Source of the DNA: Bacteroidales bacterium
Lineage (GTDB): Bacteria > Bacteroidota > Bacteroidia > Bacteroidales > UBA932
DNA length: 58,882 nt
Assembly (NCBI GenBank): GCA_009774765.1
Contig: VSOK01000006.1
Coordinates: 20,027-78,908 of the forward strand
Direction of reading: 5' to 3'
Shown piece after piece: positions 19,572 to 27,491 of this stretch (position 1 is the stretch's first letter; every line of letters begins with the position of its first letter). The notes under the pieces were generated by a model. The model had not been told where the DNA came from. It did no database searches and saw only the letters and a list, made by a program, of their open reading frames with translations. The position numbers and the translations under genes are program-made.

Positions 19572-20237
19572 ATGAAGTCTAATCAGGATTATAAGAATTC
19601 AGCTTTGGCGGCTTTGAAAGGGAATTGGGCTGCCGCTGTTGTTACCGTAATCGTTCTGTTTGCGATTATGACTGTGCTTGTCGCTCCGGGGACGGTGTCC
19701 AATATGAGCAGAGTCAACGGTTTCCAGTGGGGAACTATGCTCTATGTAATGGAGGGGGCGTCTTTTCTGATTACAGTTTTTGTCCTTTATCCGTTGAGCG
19801 TCGGAGTGTCAAATTCATTCAGGCTGCTGTATGCAGAAAATGATACGGATCTGATACGCAATTTATTCAGATGCGGCTTCCGCAACTGGCTCCATATCGT
19901 TTGGGGAATGTTTCTGATGGTATTGTATGTTTTTCTCTGGAGTCTTCTTTTTGTGATACCTGGAATCGTAAAGGCTTATTCATACGCGATGACTCCATAT
20001 ATCATTGTGGAAAATCCGGAACTTTCGGCCAATCAGGCCATTGACAGAAGCCGTGAAATGATGAGAGGACGCAAATTTGACCTGTTTTATCTGCATCTCA
20101 GTTTTATAGGATGGGGAATTTTGTGCCTGCTGACATTCGGTATCGGGTTCCTGTGGCTTATTCCTTATATGGATACGGCTCAGGCCGCATTCTATGCTGA
20201 TGTCAAAGCTGACCGTGAAGGCAGGCTCAGACAGTAA
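19572..20237 (+). CDS. DUF975 family integral membrane protein
   Basis: 221 residues with about five hydrophobic segments (residues ~18-40, 60-80, 108-135, 170-195). The middle contains IPGIVKAYSYAMTPYIIVENP and SREMMRGRK, which is the DUF975 signature. It is an inner-membrane protein of unknown function. It is convergent with rimM, and the two coding regions overlap by 11 nt at their ends. Confidence 0.85.
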   Translation: MKSNQDYKNSALAALKGNWAAAVVTVIVLFAIMTVLVAPGTVSNMSRVNGFQWGTMLYVMEGASFLITVFVLYPLSVGVSNSFRLLYAENDTDLIRNLFRCGFRNWLHIVWGMFLMVLYVFLWSLLFVIPGIVKAYSYAMTPYIIVENPELSANQAIDRSREMMRGRKFDLFYLHLSFIGWGILCLLTFGIGFLWLIPYMDTAQAAFYADVKADREGRLRQ

Positions 20238-20781
20238 GAAGCCCGTCAGGGATGTCCATTACAATCTCTTGGGTTTCAGGATTCAGAGATATTATGAAAT
20301 CTTCGTGGAGCGGAATCGTAACCGCTCCTTTTTTTGTGCTGACTTCTATGCATGGATTGTTCGGAATGTCAAGGAAATCAATGATTTCTCCGATGAATTC
20401 GGAATTTTCCGGATCCGATATGCCTTCTATATGGCTGTCTGAATAAAGTGACCATCCGACAAGCAGTGACATGTCGTCATCATCGTATATTTCCTCGGGA
20501 AGACTTGATCTGTCTGCAAATATTCCCTGTCCTGTCACTTCATCGGCATCTTCCGATGTCTCGATGTCTGTCAGATGCACAAGTGCTTTGTTTGTCCCTC
20601 TCGGGACGATGGATTCAATATAAAAAGGAACCGGCAGTCCATCAAAAAAGATGAATACCGGTTCCTTGAGATTGATATCACCAGGTGCGATGTCACGACA
20701 GCTGATTACAAGTTCCCCGTCGGTACCGTTTGATTTTAATACCTGGGCAATTTTAAGCAGATTGTGACTCGCCTGAGACAT
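20227..20781 (-). CDS. rimM: 16S rRNA processing protein RimM
   Basis: 184 residues. The N-terminal beta-barrel starts NLLKIAQVLKSNGTDGELVI, and the PRC-barrel half holds LVGWSLYSDSHIEGI and PLHEDFI. RimM binds ribosomal protein S19 and helps 30S maturation. Its start codon overlaps the last base of the rpsP stop codon, so it is co-transcribed with and probably coupled to rpsP, the standard bacterial order. Confidence 0.93.
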   Translation of the reverse strand: MSQASHNLLKIAQVLKSNGTDGELVISCRDIAPGDINLKEPVFIFFDGLPVPFYIESIVPRGTNKALVHLTDIETSEDADEVTGQGIFADRSSLPEEIYDDDDMSLLVGWSLYSDSHIEGISDPENSEFIGEIIDFLDIPNNPCIEVSTKKGAVTIPLHEDFIISLNPETQEIVMDIPDGLLTV

Positions 20782-21344
20782 TACGCCTCCGGATTCTCAG
20801 CTGTAGCTTCTGCGGCAGCAGCTGCTTCCTGAGCCGCTTTCTCTGCTGCTGCAGCTTCTGCAGCGGCTTTGGCAGCTTCCTCAGCCTCAGCTTTTCTCTT
20901 GGCGATAGCTTCAGCTCTCTCCTGGTTTATCTTGGCCTCAGCTTCAGCGGCACTTTTAGCCTTGTCTGCTGCAGCCTTTGAAATTCCCTCTTTCTTCGCG
21001 TTTATCTTCGCGTCCTTCTCTGCCTTCCAAGCCTCGAATTTCTTGTCGGCCTGCTCCTGTGTGAGAGCTCCTTTTGCTACTCCTCCCTGGAGGTGCTTCT
21101 TGAGAAGTACACCTTCGTATGAAAGGATGCGGCGGCATACGAGTGTCGGCTGTGCTCCGACGTTAAGCCAAGAAAGTGCTCTTTCTGAGTCAAGGATGAT
21201 AGTGGCAGGGTTTGTGTTAGGGTTGTATGAACCAACCTGCTCGATGAAACGACCATCGCGGGGTGCGCGTGAATCAGCCACAACAATGTGATAGAATGCG
21301 AAATTCTTTTTACCGTGGCGCTGTAGACGAATTTTAACAGCCAT
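20781..21344 (-). CDS. rpsP: Ribosomal protein S16 with long charged tail
   Basis: 187 residues. The first ~85 (MAVKIRLQRHGKKNFAFYHI, DSRAPRDGRFIEQVGSYNP, SWLNVGAQPT) are canonical S16. The rest is a low-complexity Ala/Glu/Lys tail that is likely helical; the usual S16 is 80-100 residues, but extended forms are known in Bacteroidota. It is transcribed from a minus-strand promoter whose -33 region overlaps the promoter of the divergent DUF2147 gene. Confidence 0.97.
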   Translation of the reverse strand: MAVKIRLQRHGKKNFAFYHIVVADSRAPRDGRFIEQVGSYNPNTNPATIILDSERALSWLNVGAQPTLVCRRILSYEGVLLKKHLQGGVAKGALTQEQADKKFEAWKAEKDAKINAKKEGISKAAADKAKSAAEAEAKINQERAEAIAKRKAEAEEAAKAAAEAAAAEKAAQEAAAAAEATAENPEA

Positions 21345-21409
21345 TGTGAATCTGTTTTAATATGTTATAAAATAAATTACCTGTGCTTTCCTACCCGAGG
21401 AAAAGCGCG

Positions 21410-21437
21410 CAAAGTTAGAAAATAATATCTATATTTG
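21410..21437. promoter_or_regulatory. Overlapping divergent promoters for rpsP and the DUF2147 gene
   Basis: Minus strand: -7 box TAACTTTG (complement of 21410-21417) and a TTG -33 box about 20 nt upstream near 21438-21440. Plus strand: -7 box TATATTTG at 21430-21437. The plus -7 box lies inside the minus promoter, so the two polymerases would compete. Confidence 0.65.
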
Positions 21438-21468
21438 CAACTGCACACATAATCAAGTATAAAGTTTT

Positions 21469-21942
21469 ATGAGAAGAATGATTTTATCTGCCGTTTATGC
21501 GGTATTGTGTATCGGCTCCATTGCCGCCCAGGAGAAACTTAATGAGAACGAGGACAATGTCATAGGGGAATACCTTGTGAGCCATCAGGGAGAGGAGAGC
21601 AAGGTACGTGTGATAAAAAATGATGACGGTACGTTTACCGGACAGGTGTTCTGGGTGAAAAACCGTCTTGACAAGAAAGGGAATGTCCGTCTTGACACCA
21701 AGAATCCTGACAAATCTCTCCGTGATGTTCCCTGTGACAGGATAGTCATACTGAAAGGTTTGAAATATAATGCGGAAAAGAACTGCTGGGACGGAGGCAA
21801 AGTCTATGATCCTATAAGAGGCATCAGGGCCAATGCAACCTGTGAATTTGTGGATGAAGGGAAATTGAAGCTGAAGGGGTCTCTGATGGGTATATCTCAG
21901 TCGATTATTTGGGAAAAGGAAATAAATTCTGCAAAAAAGTAA
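21469..21942 (+). CDS. DUF2147 secreted protein
   Basis: 157 residues. The signal peptide is MRRMILSAVYAVLCIGSIAAQ. The mature part (VIGEYLVSHQGEESKVRV, then W-KN-LD and YDPIRGI--ANATCEF--EGKLKLKGS) follows the DUF2147 pattern of small periplasmic beta-barrel-like proteins. Its function is unknown. It stands alone between rpsP and tRNA-Leu; its stop is 7 nt before the -33 box of the tRNA promoter. Confidence 0.85.
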   Translation: MRRMILSAVYAVLCIGSIAAQEKLNENEDNVIGEYLVSHQGEESKVRVIKNDDGTFTGQVFWVKNRLDKKGNVRLDTKNPDKSLRDVPCDRIVILKGLKYNAEKNCWDGGKVYDPIRGIRANATCEFVDEGKLKLKGSLMGISQSIIWEKEINSAKK

Positions 21943-21949
21943 GAAAAAT

Positions 21950-21980
21950 TTTGCAGAATAGTTTTTAATATCTATTTTTG
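21950..21980 (+). promoter_or_regulatory. tRNA-Leu promoter
   Basis: -33 box TTTG at 21950-21953, 19-nt spacer, -7 box TATTTTTG at 21973-21980, ending 18 nt before the tRNA. Confidence 0.65.
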
Positions 21981-21998
21981 CAGTCCCAAAATGCGAAA

Positions 21999-22081
21999 GC
22001 GGATGTGGCGAAATGGTAGACGCGCTACTTTGAGGGGGTAGTGGGAGTTTTCCTGTGCGAGTTCGAGTCTCGCCATCCGCA
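21999..22081 (+). tRNA. tRNA-Leu (GAG)
   Basis: Class II tRNA of 83 nt. Acceptor GCGGATG pairs with CATCCGC; anticodon stem CTACT/GGTAG encloses a loop with GAG; a variable arm GGGAGTTTTCC and T-arm GTTCGAGTC are present. CCA is not encoded. Confidence 0.95.
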
Positions 22082-22088
22082 CTCAATG

Positions 22089-22117
22089 ACGGAAGCAGAT
22101 TATTCTGCTTCCGTTTT
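22089..22117 (+). terminator. tRNA-Leu terminator
   Basis: Stem GGAAGCAG (22091-22098) / CTGCTTCC (22105-22112) followed by a T run. The second palindromic array begins just after it. Confidence 0.85.
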
Positions 22118-22159
22118 TCTTTTGTGGGTGTCTGCCCTCTGTTCTTGTTCTCTTTGTCC

Positions 22160-22950
22160 TCTGCCCGATGGCCTCTGTCCACGGTGCATTCTTGCTCTGA
22201 GGCTGATTGTCAGTCGGTTGTCTTTTGCTTAGTGTGGCCATCAGTCCTTTTCCTGTCCGATGTCCACGGTGCATTCTTGCTCTGAGGCTGATTGTCAGTC
22301 GGTTGCCTTTTGGTCAGTGTGGCCATCGGCCCTTTTTCTGCCCGATGTCCACGGTATGTTCTTACTCTGTGCTTGATTATCAGTCAGTTGCCTTTTGGTC
22401 AGTGTGGCCATCAGCCCTTTTTCTGCCCGATGTCCACGGCATATTGTTGCTCTGTGGCTGATTACCAGTCATTTGCCTTTTGTCGGTGTGGCCATCAGCC
22501 CTTTTCTTGCCCGATGTCCACGGTATGTTTTTGCTCTGTGCTTGATTATCAGTCAGTTGTCTTTTGCTTAGTGTGCCCATCAGTCCTTTTCCTGTCCGAT
22601 GTCCACGGTGCATTCTTGCTCTGAGGCTGATTGTCAGTCGGTTGCCTTTTGGTCAGTGTGGCCATCGGCCCTTTTTCTGCCCGATGTCCACGGTATGTTC
22701 TTACTCTGTGCTTGATTATCAGTCAGTTGCCTTTTGGTCAGTGTGGCCATCAGCCCTTTTTCTGCCCGATGTCCACGGCATATTGTTGCTCTGTGGCTGA
22801 TTACCAGTCATTTGCCTTTTGTCGGTGTGGCCATCAGCCCTTTTCTTGCCCGATGTCCACGGTATGTTTTTGCTCTGTGCTTGATTATCAGTCAGTTGTC
22901 TTTTGCTTAGTGTGCCCATCAGCCCTTTTCCTGTCCGATGGCCACGGTGT
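22160..22950. repeat. Tandem array of 85-bp REP-like palindromic units with 339-bp higher-order duplication
   Basis: About ten copies of GTCCACGG occur at about 22177, 22262, 22347, 22432, 22516, 22601, 22686, 22771, 22855 and (as GCCACGG) 22941, a period of 84-86 bp. Each complete unit has a 34-nt hairpin GTGGCCATC ... GATGTCCAC, for example 22404-22437. A linker of about 50 nt has an 11-nt core (TTGATTATCAG, CTGATTGTCAG or CTGATTACCAG) 19-20 nt from each hairpin. The block 22262-22600 is repeated almost exactly at 22601-22940, a recent duplication of four units. Long open frames here come from the repeat and have no start context or domains. Confidence 0.88.
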
Positions 22951-23168
22951 ATGGTTGCACGGTGTACATTTGTATTGTTTGTCAGGAGTGGAGCGCAGTG
23001 TGCTGCCTGATTTTATTAGCTGTTGTAATGATATGTCGGTATTGCCCGGTATAATATAATAGGTTTGATATGCTGTGTTTGACTGAGCTTGGCATAATTG
23101 ATATGATACGGGCAGACTAAAGGTTTGTGCTGTATGACTGTATGCCCTGATGAAGTTTTTCCGGATGA

Positions 23169-23338
23169 CATACAAATCACGAACAGGAATGTGTTTGGCA
23201 AATTATTGATAATCAATTGTATAGTGGAGTTGACCCTGCTTTGCCCCTATGTTTTTAAGAGGGCAAAGCAGAGCTGGTTTTCGTATGTTGTTGATAGTGT
23301 TGTGTTTACGAAAAGATGTCTTGCTCGTGATTTGTATG
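23169..23338. repeat. 170-bp nested palindrome
   Basis: The outer arms CATACAAATCACGAAC (23169-23184) and its inverse (23323-23338) match at 15 of 16 positions. The central hairpin CTGCTTTGCCC / GGGCAAAGCAG is at 23236-23271. Cores TTGATAATCAA (23206-23216) and TTGATAGTGTT (23291-23301) each lie 19 nt from the central hairpin and 21 nt from the outer arms. The geometry equals two units of the 84-85 bp arrays with unrelated stem sequences. The rest of 22960-23400 shows no gene. Confidence 0.8.
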
Positions 23339-23418
23339 ATTGACAAATGAGAAAACACTGACCGGCAATATGATACATTTATTAATATCGTAGTGATGCC
23401 TTTGTTAAAACAATTTTA

Positions 23419-23426
23419 TATATTTG
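23419..23426 (+). promoter_or_regulatory. -7 element for the leader at 23433
   Basis: TATATTTG followed by CAG. The matching -33 region is weak. Transcription would start near 23433. Confidence 0.5.
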
Positions 23427-23432
23427 CAGAAA

Positions 23433-23655
23433 TATTTGATAGCGTATGCTATTGTTTCGGGTAAAAGAAAACGACCAATTTATTTTTAGCCCCAAGAAGC
23501 AATAAGTTTTACGCTCACGTCTCGCGTGGGCATACTTATTTGGGGCAATGGTGCTTGGTCGTACCTCTTTTTCCGGTAAGCAAGCCCACGTCTTGTATAT
23601 GGGTATAGCATCTTGGCTGTCTGATAAGACTAAGTACCGTATGCATTATCATTCA
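23433..23655 (+). ncRNA. Structured leader or small RNA of unknown class
   Basis: A long three-tier stem is visible: ACGACCAA (23471-23478) with TTGGTCGT (23555-23562), GCCCCAA (23489-23495) with TTGGGGC (23540-23546), and ATAAGT (23502-23507) with ACTTAT (23534-23539). It is closed by GCTCACG (23513-23519) with CGTGGGC (23525-23531). The same CGTGGGC can instead pair perfectly with GCCCACG at 23584-23590, so two folds compete. A short 5' hairpin ATAGC-GTAT-GCTAT is near 23442. The long rod with internal bulges recalls 6S-like RNAs, but I cannot confirm a family; it may equally be a regulatory 5' UTR of the gene at 23670. Confidence 0.5.
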
Positions 23656-23669
23656 AATTTTTAATAATT

Positions 23670-24308
23670 ATGAAAAAATTACTTTTATTCGGCATTATCG
23701 TGTCGATGTCTATCGGTGTTTTTGGCGTCCAGGCAGCTGCTCAGAGCAAAGCTTTGCAAAAGGCTATGAAGAAAGAGTATAAACTTAAGATGAAGGAGTA
23801 TGAAAAAGGTGGATGGAAAATATTTGGAACATCCCACACTCTGGATGTAGCGTTGCTTACACATTATGATAACCTGACAAAGGATGGTGTGACTGAAGTT
23901 ATGGGGACGGCTGTTTCTTCCAACAAGAATATCGGAAAGGACAAAGTGCTTATGAGTGCCTGTGTGACATACGCGCAGAAAATAGGAAGCAATATAAAAG
24001 GACGTATTGTGGAGGATATGGGTTCGGTGGTCTCTACTGAAGAGCTTGCTGAATTTGAACATTTCTATGAGGCGTATGAAAATAGTGTTCAGGCTGAGAT
24101 TAAAGGTGAATTGAGGAATTCGTATTCCATATATAGACCTGTTGAAATTCAGGGCAAGGAAGCCTATGAGTTCCAGACATATTATATCGTTGATGAAAAT
24201 GAGGCTTCCAGAGCACGGATACGCGCCTTCCAGAATGCTGCGAAAGAGTCGGCCGTAGCACAGAAATATGCTGAGCAGGTTTCTGAATTCATTAATGAGG
24301 CATTTTAG
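23670..24308 (+). CDS. Secreted protein of unknown function
   Basis: 212 residues with signal peptide MKKLLLFGIIVSMSIGVFG and likely cleavage after VQAAAQ. The mature protein is rich in Lys and Glu and predicted helical, with a short segment GGWKIFGTSHTLDVALLTHY. I do not recognise a named family, though similar proteins occur beside LPP20/CsgG-like genes in Bacteroidota. It begins a three-gene operon (gaps of 6 and 11 nt) with two other secreted proteins, downstream of a structured leader. A role in an envelope lipoprotein assembly is only suggested by that context. Confidence 0.6.
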   Translation: MKKLLLFGIIVSMSIGVFGVQAAAQSKALQKAMKKEYKLKMKEYEKGGWKIFGTSHTLDVALLTHYDNLTKDGVTEVMGTAVSSNKNIGKDKVLMSACVTYAQKIGSNIKGRIVEDMGSVVSTEELAEFEHFYEAYENSVQAEIKGELRNSYSIYRPVEIQGKEAYEFQTYYIVDENEASRARIRAFQNAAKESAVAQKYAEQVSEFINEAF

Positions 24309-24314
24309 CGTCAG

Positions 24315-25388
24315 ATGAAAAGGTTATTGTCATATCTTTTTTTCATTTCAGTATCCTTTACTGCATTGTGCCAGGGTCCTCCTGTATGGTATGATTCGGC
24401 GATGAGGGATATGAAATATCCGCGTGAAATGTTTTTTACCGGGTTTGCCATAGGGGAGAAGAATCCGGGAGAGTCGGCAGAGGATGCGATCAGGAGAATA
24501 TCCGATGAGGCGAAGGTTGAAGCTGTGTCGGGCATACGGATGACTGTCAGCAAGGTGATGAACAGCACTTCATCCAGTTCCCTGACTACAGGAAGCCAGG
24601 GCGTGTCCGAAGTTTCCAAAGAAGATTTTGTCTCTTCAACAATGATGCGGACGGATATCAGGGATGTCCCGGGGCTGCTGTCTGAATTCTGGGCAGATCC
24701 GGACAAAGGTGTTGTCGCGGCTTTTGCCTATGTCAACAAGTCAGAACTGGCCCGTAAGGTTGACCGCAGGCTGACTGTAAATATTACAAAGCTTGAGATG
24801 GCCGTTGAAGAAATCGGTAAGCTTGCGGCTGAGAGCCGATTGAAGGATGCTTCCGATGCTTTGGAGGGTCTGAAGCCGATTCTCGATGATATTGATGAAG
24901 ACCAGAAGCTGTTGGTTTCGGTCGATGCCTCTTTGTCTGATGAAGATCTGCAGATTCCGAGATTCAATGAATTGAAAAATGTCATTTCATCAATTGACGA
25001 CAGCCTTAAGGACGGTGTTTCCATATATTTAAGCTGTTCTGCGGAAATCTTCGGAAACGCTTATCGTGATTTTGAAGAGGAGCTTAGGGCTGCATTGTCC
25101 GGATTCAGATGTCATTTTGTGGAATCAAGTGAAGATGCGGAGAGGACAATTGTCATCAATGCCTCTGCCGTGGAGCATAGCAAGTCAGAACTGTATAATT
25201 TGAGCAACTATTTCTGCTATGTCAATTTGGATATGACGTTGGAGAACAAGGTCAAAGGCGTATGTGTCTATGAGGGAAGGATATCCCAGAAAGGAGGTCA
25301 TACCCAAAGCTATAGGGACGCTGCCGTTGACGGCTATAAGGATATCGTTGGAAAAGTTATGCTGATAATTGAAAATAACCTGTTATAA
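24315..25388 (+). CDS. LPP20-like secreted protein
   Basis: 357 residues with signal peptide MKRLLSYLFFISVSFTALCQ. The region GPPVWYDSAMRDMKYPREMFFTGFA followed by AEDAIRRISDEAKVEAVSGI resembles the N-terminal domain of LPP20-type lipoproteins, although no lipobox Cys is obvious. The second half is a mixed alpha/beta region. The gene lies between an unknown secreted protein and a CsgG-like protein. Family assignment is moderate. Confidence 0.55.
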   Translation: MKRLLSYLFFISVSFTALCQGPPVWYDSAMRDMKYPREMFFTGFAIGEKNPGESAEDAIRRISDEAKVEAVSGIRMTVSKVMNSTSSSSLTTGSQGVSEVSKEDFVSSTMMRTDIRDVPGLLSEFWADPDKGVVAAFAYVNKSELARKVDRRLTVNITKLEMAVEEIGKLAAESRLKDASDALEGLKPILDDIDEDQKLLVSVDASLSDEDLQIPRFNELKNVISSIDDSLKDGVSIYLSCSAEIFGNAYRDFEEELRAALSGFRCHFVESSEDAERTIVINASAVEHSKSELYNLSNYFCYVNLDMTLENKVKGVCVYEGRISQKGGHTQSYRDAAVDGYKDIVGKVMLIIENNLL

Positions 25389-25399
25389 AATCTTAAAAT

Positions 25400-26548
25400 A
25401 TGAAATTGAAATTGATTATAGCGTGTCTGTTGGCTTCTGTGGCGATGTCAGGACAGGTCAAGAAAGTCGCTATACTTGAGACTGTTGACAAAAAGGGAGA
25501 TCTTGACTATTCGGTGAAGCTTATGCTGCGCAGCAATCTTTCAAAGGCGATTACAAACACTTCCGGTTATGAAGCATACGACAGGACGGATGTCGATGCC
25601 ATTATGGGGGAGCAGGATTTCCAGCGTACAGGTCTGGTGAGTGATGACCAGATAAGGCAGCTCGGGGAAATGACAGGTGCGGACTATATTCTTGTAGCTG
25701 AGGCTGTCAGAGCCGGGGACAGCAATATGTTCATTACCGCCAAGATTCTGAATGTCGAATCCGCGAAAACGGAAAAGACGGACAATGCGCTGATGGGAGT
25801 GTCCGCGGTAGATATACAGAATGGCTGTGTGAAACTTGCGGAATCTCTGTTTGGTGTAAAGATATCATCTTCAAATGTCCAGAGGGATGATGACCCGGAG
25901 CAGGACAATGCATCCCGTAAGAATGAATCAGCCGGTGTTGAAGATCTTTCTGATGGGAGCTCGAGGTATGGAAATCTTCCTGAAAGGAGGCCGGAATACG
26001 GGATGCCGTCAGCTGTTTCTGGTTGCTCCATAGGTTCATTGATACATTTTGACGACGGGACGGCCGGAATAGTGTTTTACCTTAATCCGTACGGAGAAGG
26101 AGGTCTTGCGGTGTCTTTGGACGAGACGACTCTGGAATGGGATAATTCAAGGAAAAAAGTTGACATATCAGGTGTCTTGAGCGAAAAGGACAAGTGCAGT
26201 CTTATGTGCAATCCCGGAATGGGGGCATTGAATACGGACAGGATTCTTGCACAGGTTTCTGCGAATGCTCCTGCTGCAGCGTGGTGCCGTGGACACGGCA
26301 AAGGATGGTATCTTCCAAGTGCCGGAGAATTTCTTCAGCTGGTAATGGCCAATAATTATAAAGGCAAAAGGGGACCGATAAACAATGCTATTGTAAATGC
26401 CGGAGGAGAGCCTTTCCAGAGGTCCTATTATTGGACAAGCAATGAATGCGACAAAAAAGAAGCCTACAATTTTCCGATAAGCGGAAAGAAGGCGGATACG
26501 GAAAATAAGAAGTCTGCCGAGGGTGTCCGTGCGATTCGTATGTTTTAG
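25400..26548 (+). CDS. CsgG/LpoB-like N-terminal domain fused to a C-terminal FISUMP/Lcl-like domain
   Basis: 382 residues with signal peptide MKLKLIIACLLASVAMSGQ. Residues ~20-155 (KKVAILETVDKKGDL, then GYEAYDRTDVDAIMGEQDFQRTGL, GADYILVAEAV) match the nucleotide-binding-like fold of CsgG, LpoB and FlgT proteins. A Ser/Asn/Glu-rich linker of about 50 residues follows. The C-terminal part (GIVFYLNPYGEGGLAVSLDE, GWYLPSAGEFLQL, SYYWTSNE, EGVRAIRMF) resembles FISUMP/DUF1566 domains found in Bacteroidota surface proteins. The fusion suggests an outer-membrane assembly protein that also displays a lectin-like domain. It is the last gene of its operon, before a bidirectional terminator. Confidence 0.7.
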   Translation: MKLKLIIACLLASVAMSGQVKKVAILETVDKKGDLDYSVKLMLRSNLSKAITNTSGYEAYDRTDVDAIMGEQDFQRTGLVSDDQIRQLGEMTGADYILVAEAVRAGDSNMFITAKILNVESAKTEKTDNALMGVSAVDIQNGCVKLAESLFGVKISSSNVQRDDDPEQDNASRKNESAGVEDLSDGSSRYGNLPERRPEYGMPSAVSGCSIGSLIHFDDGTAGIVFYLNPYGEGGLAVSLDETTLEWDNSRKKVDISGVLSEKDKCSLMCNPGMGALNTDRILAQVSANAPAAAWCRGHGKGWYLPSAGEFLQLVMANNYKGKRGPINNAIVNAGGEPFQRSYYWTSNECDKKEAYNFPISGKKADTENKKSAEGVRAIRMF

Positions 26549-26574
26549 CTTCGATGCACTGGAATGCGGTTTTC

Positions 26575-26616
26575 AAAAGAACAGGTATGCTGAAGCCAAG
26601 CATACCTGTTCTTTTG
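26575..26616. terminator. Bidirectional terminator
   Basis: Perfect 17-bp stem AAAAGAACAGGTATGCT / AGCATACCTGTTCTTTT with a 7-nt loop, giving T runs on both strands between two convergent genes. Confidence 0.9.
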
Positions 26617-26618
26617 TG

Positions 26619-27284
26619 TTATTCTTCGTAAGGTTCGTTGAACGGGAGAAGGAACGGGTTTTTCATCCTTTCATCGGAGATTGTGGTGTGCGGACCGTGT
26701 CCTGGGATTACCGTGATGTCTCCGTCGAGGACCATAAGCTTTTCAAATATGCCTTTCATAAGGGCGTCATAGTCCCCCCAACGGTTGTCTGTACGGCCTA
26801 TCGCCCCGGCAAAGAGGGTGTCTCCGCTGAACAGGATCTTCTCTTCATCGAGAAGATAGCAGACTCCGCCTGGTGTGTGTCCCGGAGTTTCCAGAACCTT
26901 GATCCTGACACCGTTTCCGAATGTGATGATGTCACCGTCGGCAATGTCTTCTGTCGGGAAATTCCCGTCAGGGGTTTTCATCCCGAACATATCGCAGAAT
27001 GTACCGTTGTTGTCAAGTATCACTCTGTCTTCCGGTGACATAAGCACAGGGATTCCGTATGCTGCCGCACATTCTGATACTCCGTACACGTGGTCGAAAT
27101 GTGCGTGGGTAAGCAGGATTTTCACCGGCTTCAATCCGTTTCCGTCGATAAAGCCGTACAGTTCCTGTTTCTCCTGTTCCGTATAGAATCCCGGGTCGAT
27201 TATGATGGCTTCAAGAGTACTGTCCCAGATGATGCTGCAGCACTCCTGGAAGCTGTTGAAATATAAATTTTTAACCTTTAACAT
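26619..27284 (-). CDS. Metallo-beta-lactamase-fold hydrolase (glyoxalase II-like)
   Basis: 221 residues from ATG 27284 (MLKVKNLYFNSFQECC). The metal motif THAHFDHVYG is intact, with GHTPGG, SGDTLF and IPGHGPHTT supplying the remaining ligands. These small cytosolic enzymes are related to hydroxyacylglutathione hydrolases; the substrate in an organism without glutathione is not known. A longer upstream in-frame extension starting at 27356 lacks support. It is monocistronic and convergent with the CsgG-like operon. Confidence 0.87.
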   Translation of the reverse strand: MLKVKNLYFNSFQECCSIIWDSTLEAIIIDPGFYTEQEKQELYGFIDGNGLKPVKILLTHAHFDHVYGVSECAAAYGIPVLMSPEDRVILDNNGTFCDMFGMKTPDGNFPTEDIADGDIITFGNGVRIKVLETPGHTPGGVCYLLDEEKILFSGDTLFAGAIGRTDNRWGDYDALMKGIFEKLMVLDGDITVIPGHGPHTTISDERMKNPFLLPFNEPYEE

Positions 27285-27491
27285 TTTGAAATCGTTTTGG
27301 GATATGGCTCCTGAAGTGTCGCGGAGTCTGTCCTTTAATTTGTTATGATGAGGCAAAAATAAGAAACAGTTTTGGATTTTAAGGACAGGTCCTGCATTTT
27401 CTTGTCTGATGCTGCCGGTAAATTTTGAATGTATATTGCCGTTATTATGAAAAAGGTTATTATTTTTGTCCGATAAACATTTTTAGATTTT

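Noticed and set aside
21999..22081. tRNA-Leu as attachment site of an integrated element
   Set aside because: No integrase gene or second copy of the tRNA 3' end was found nearby; only palindromic repeats follow.
22207..23059. Overlapping Cys-rich repeat open frames in the second array
   Set aside because: Both strands and several frames are open because of the 85-bp and 339-bp repeats; there is no start context or known domain.
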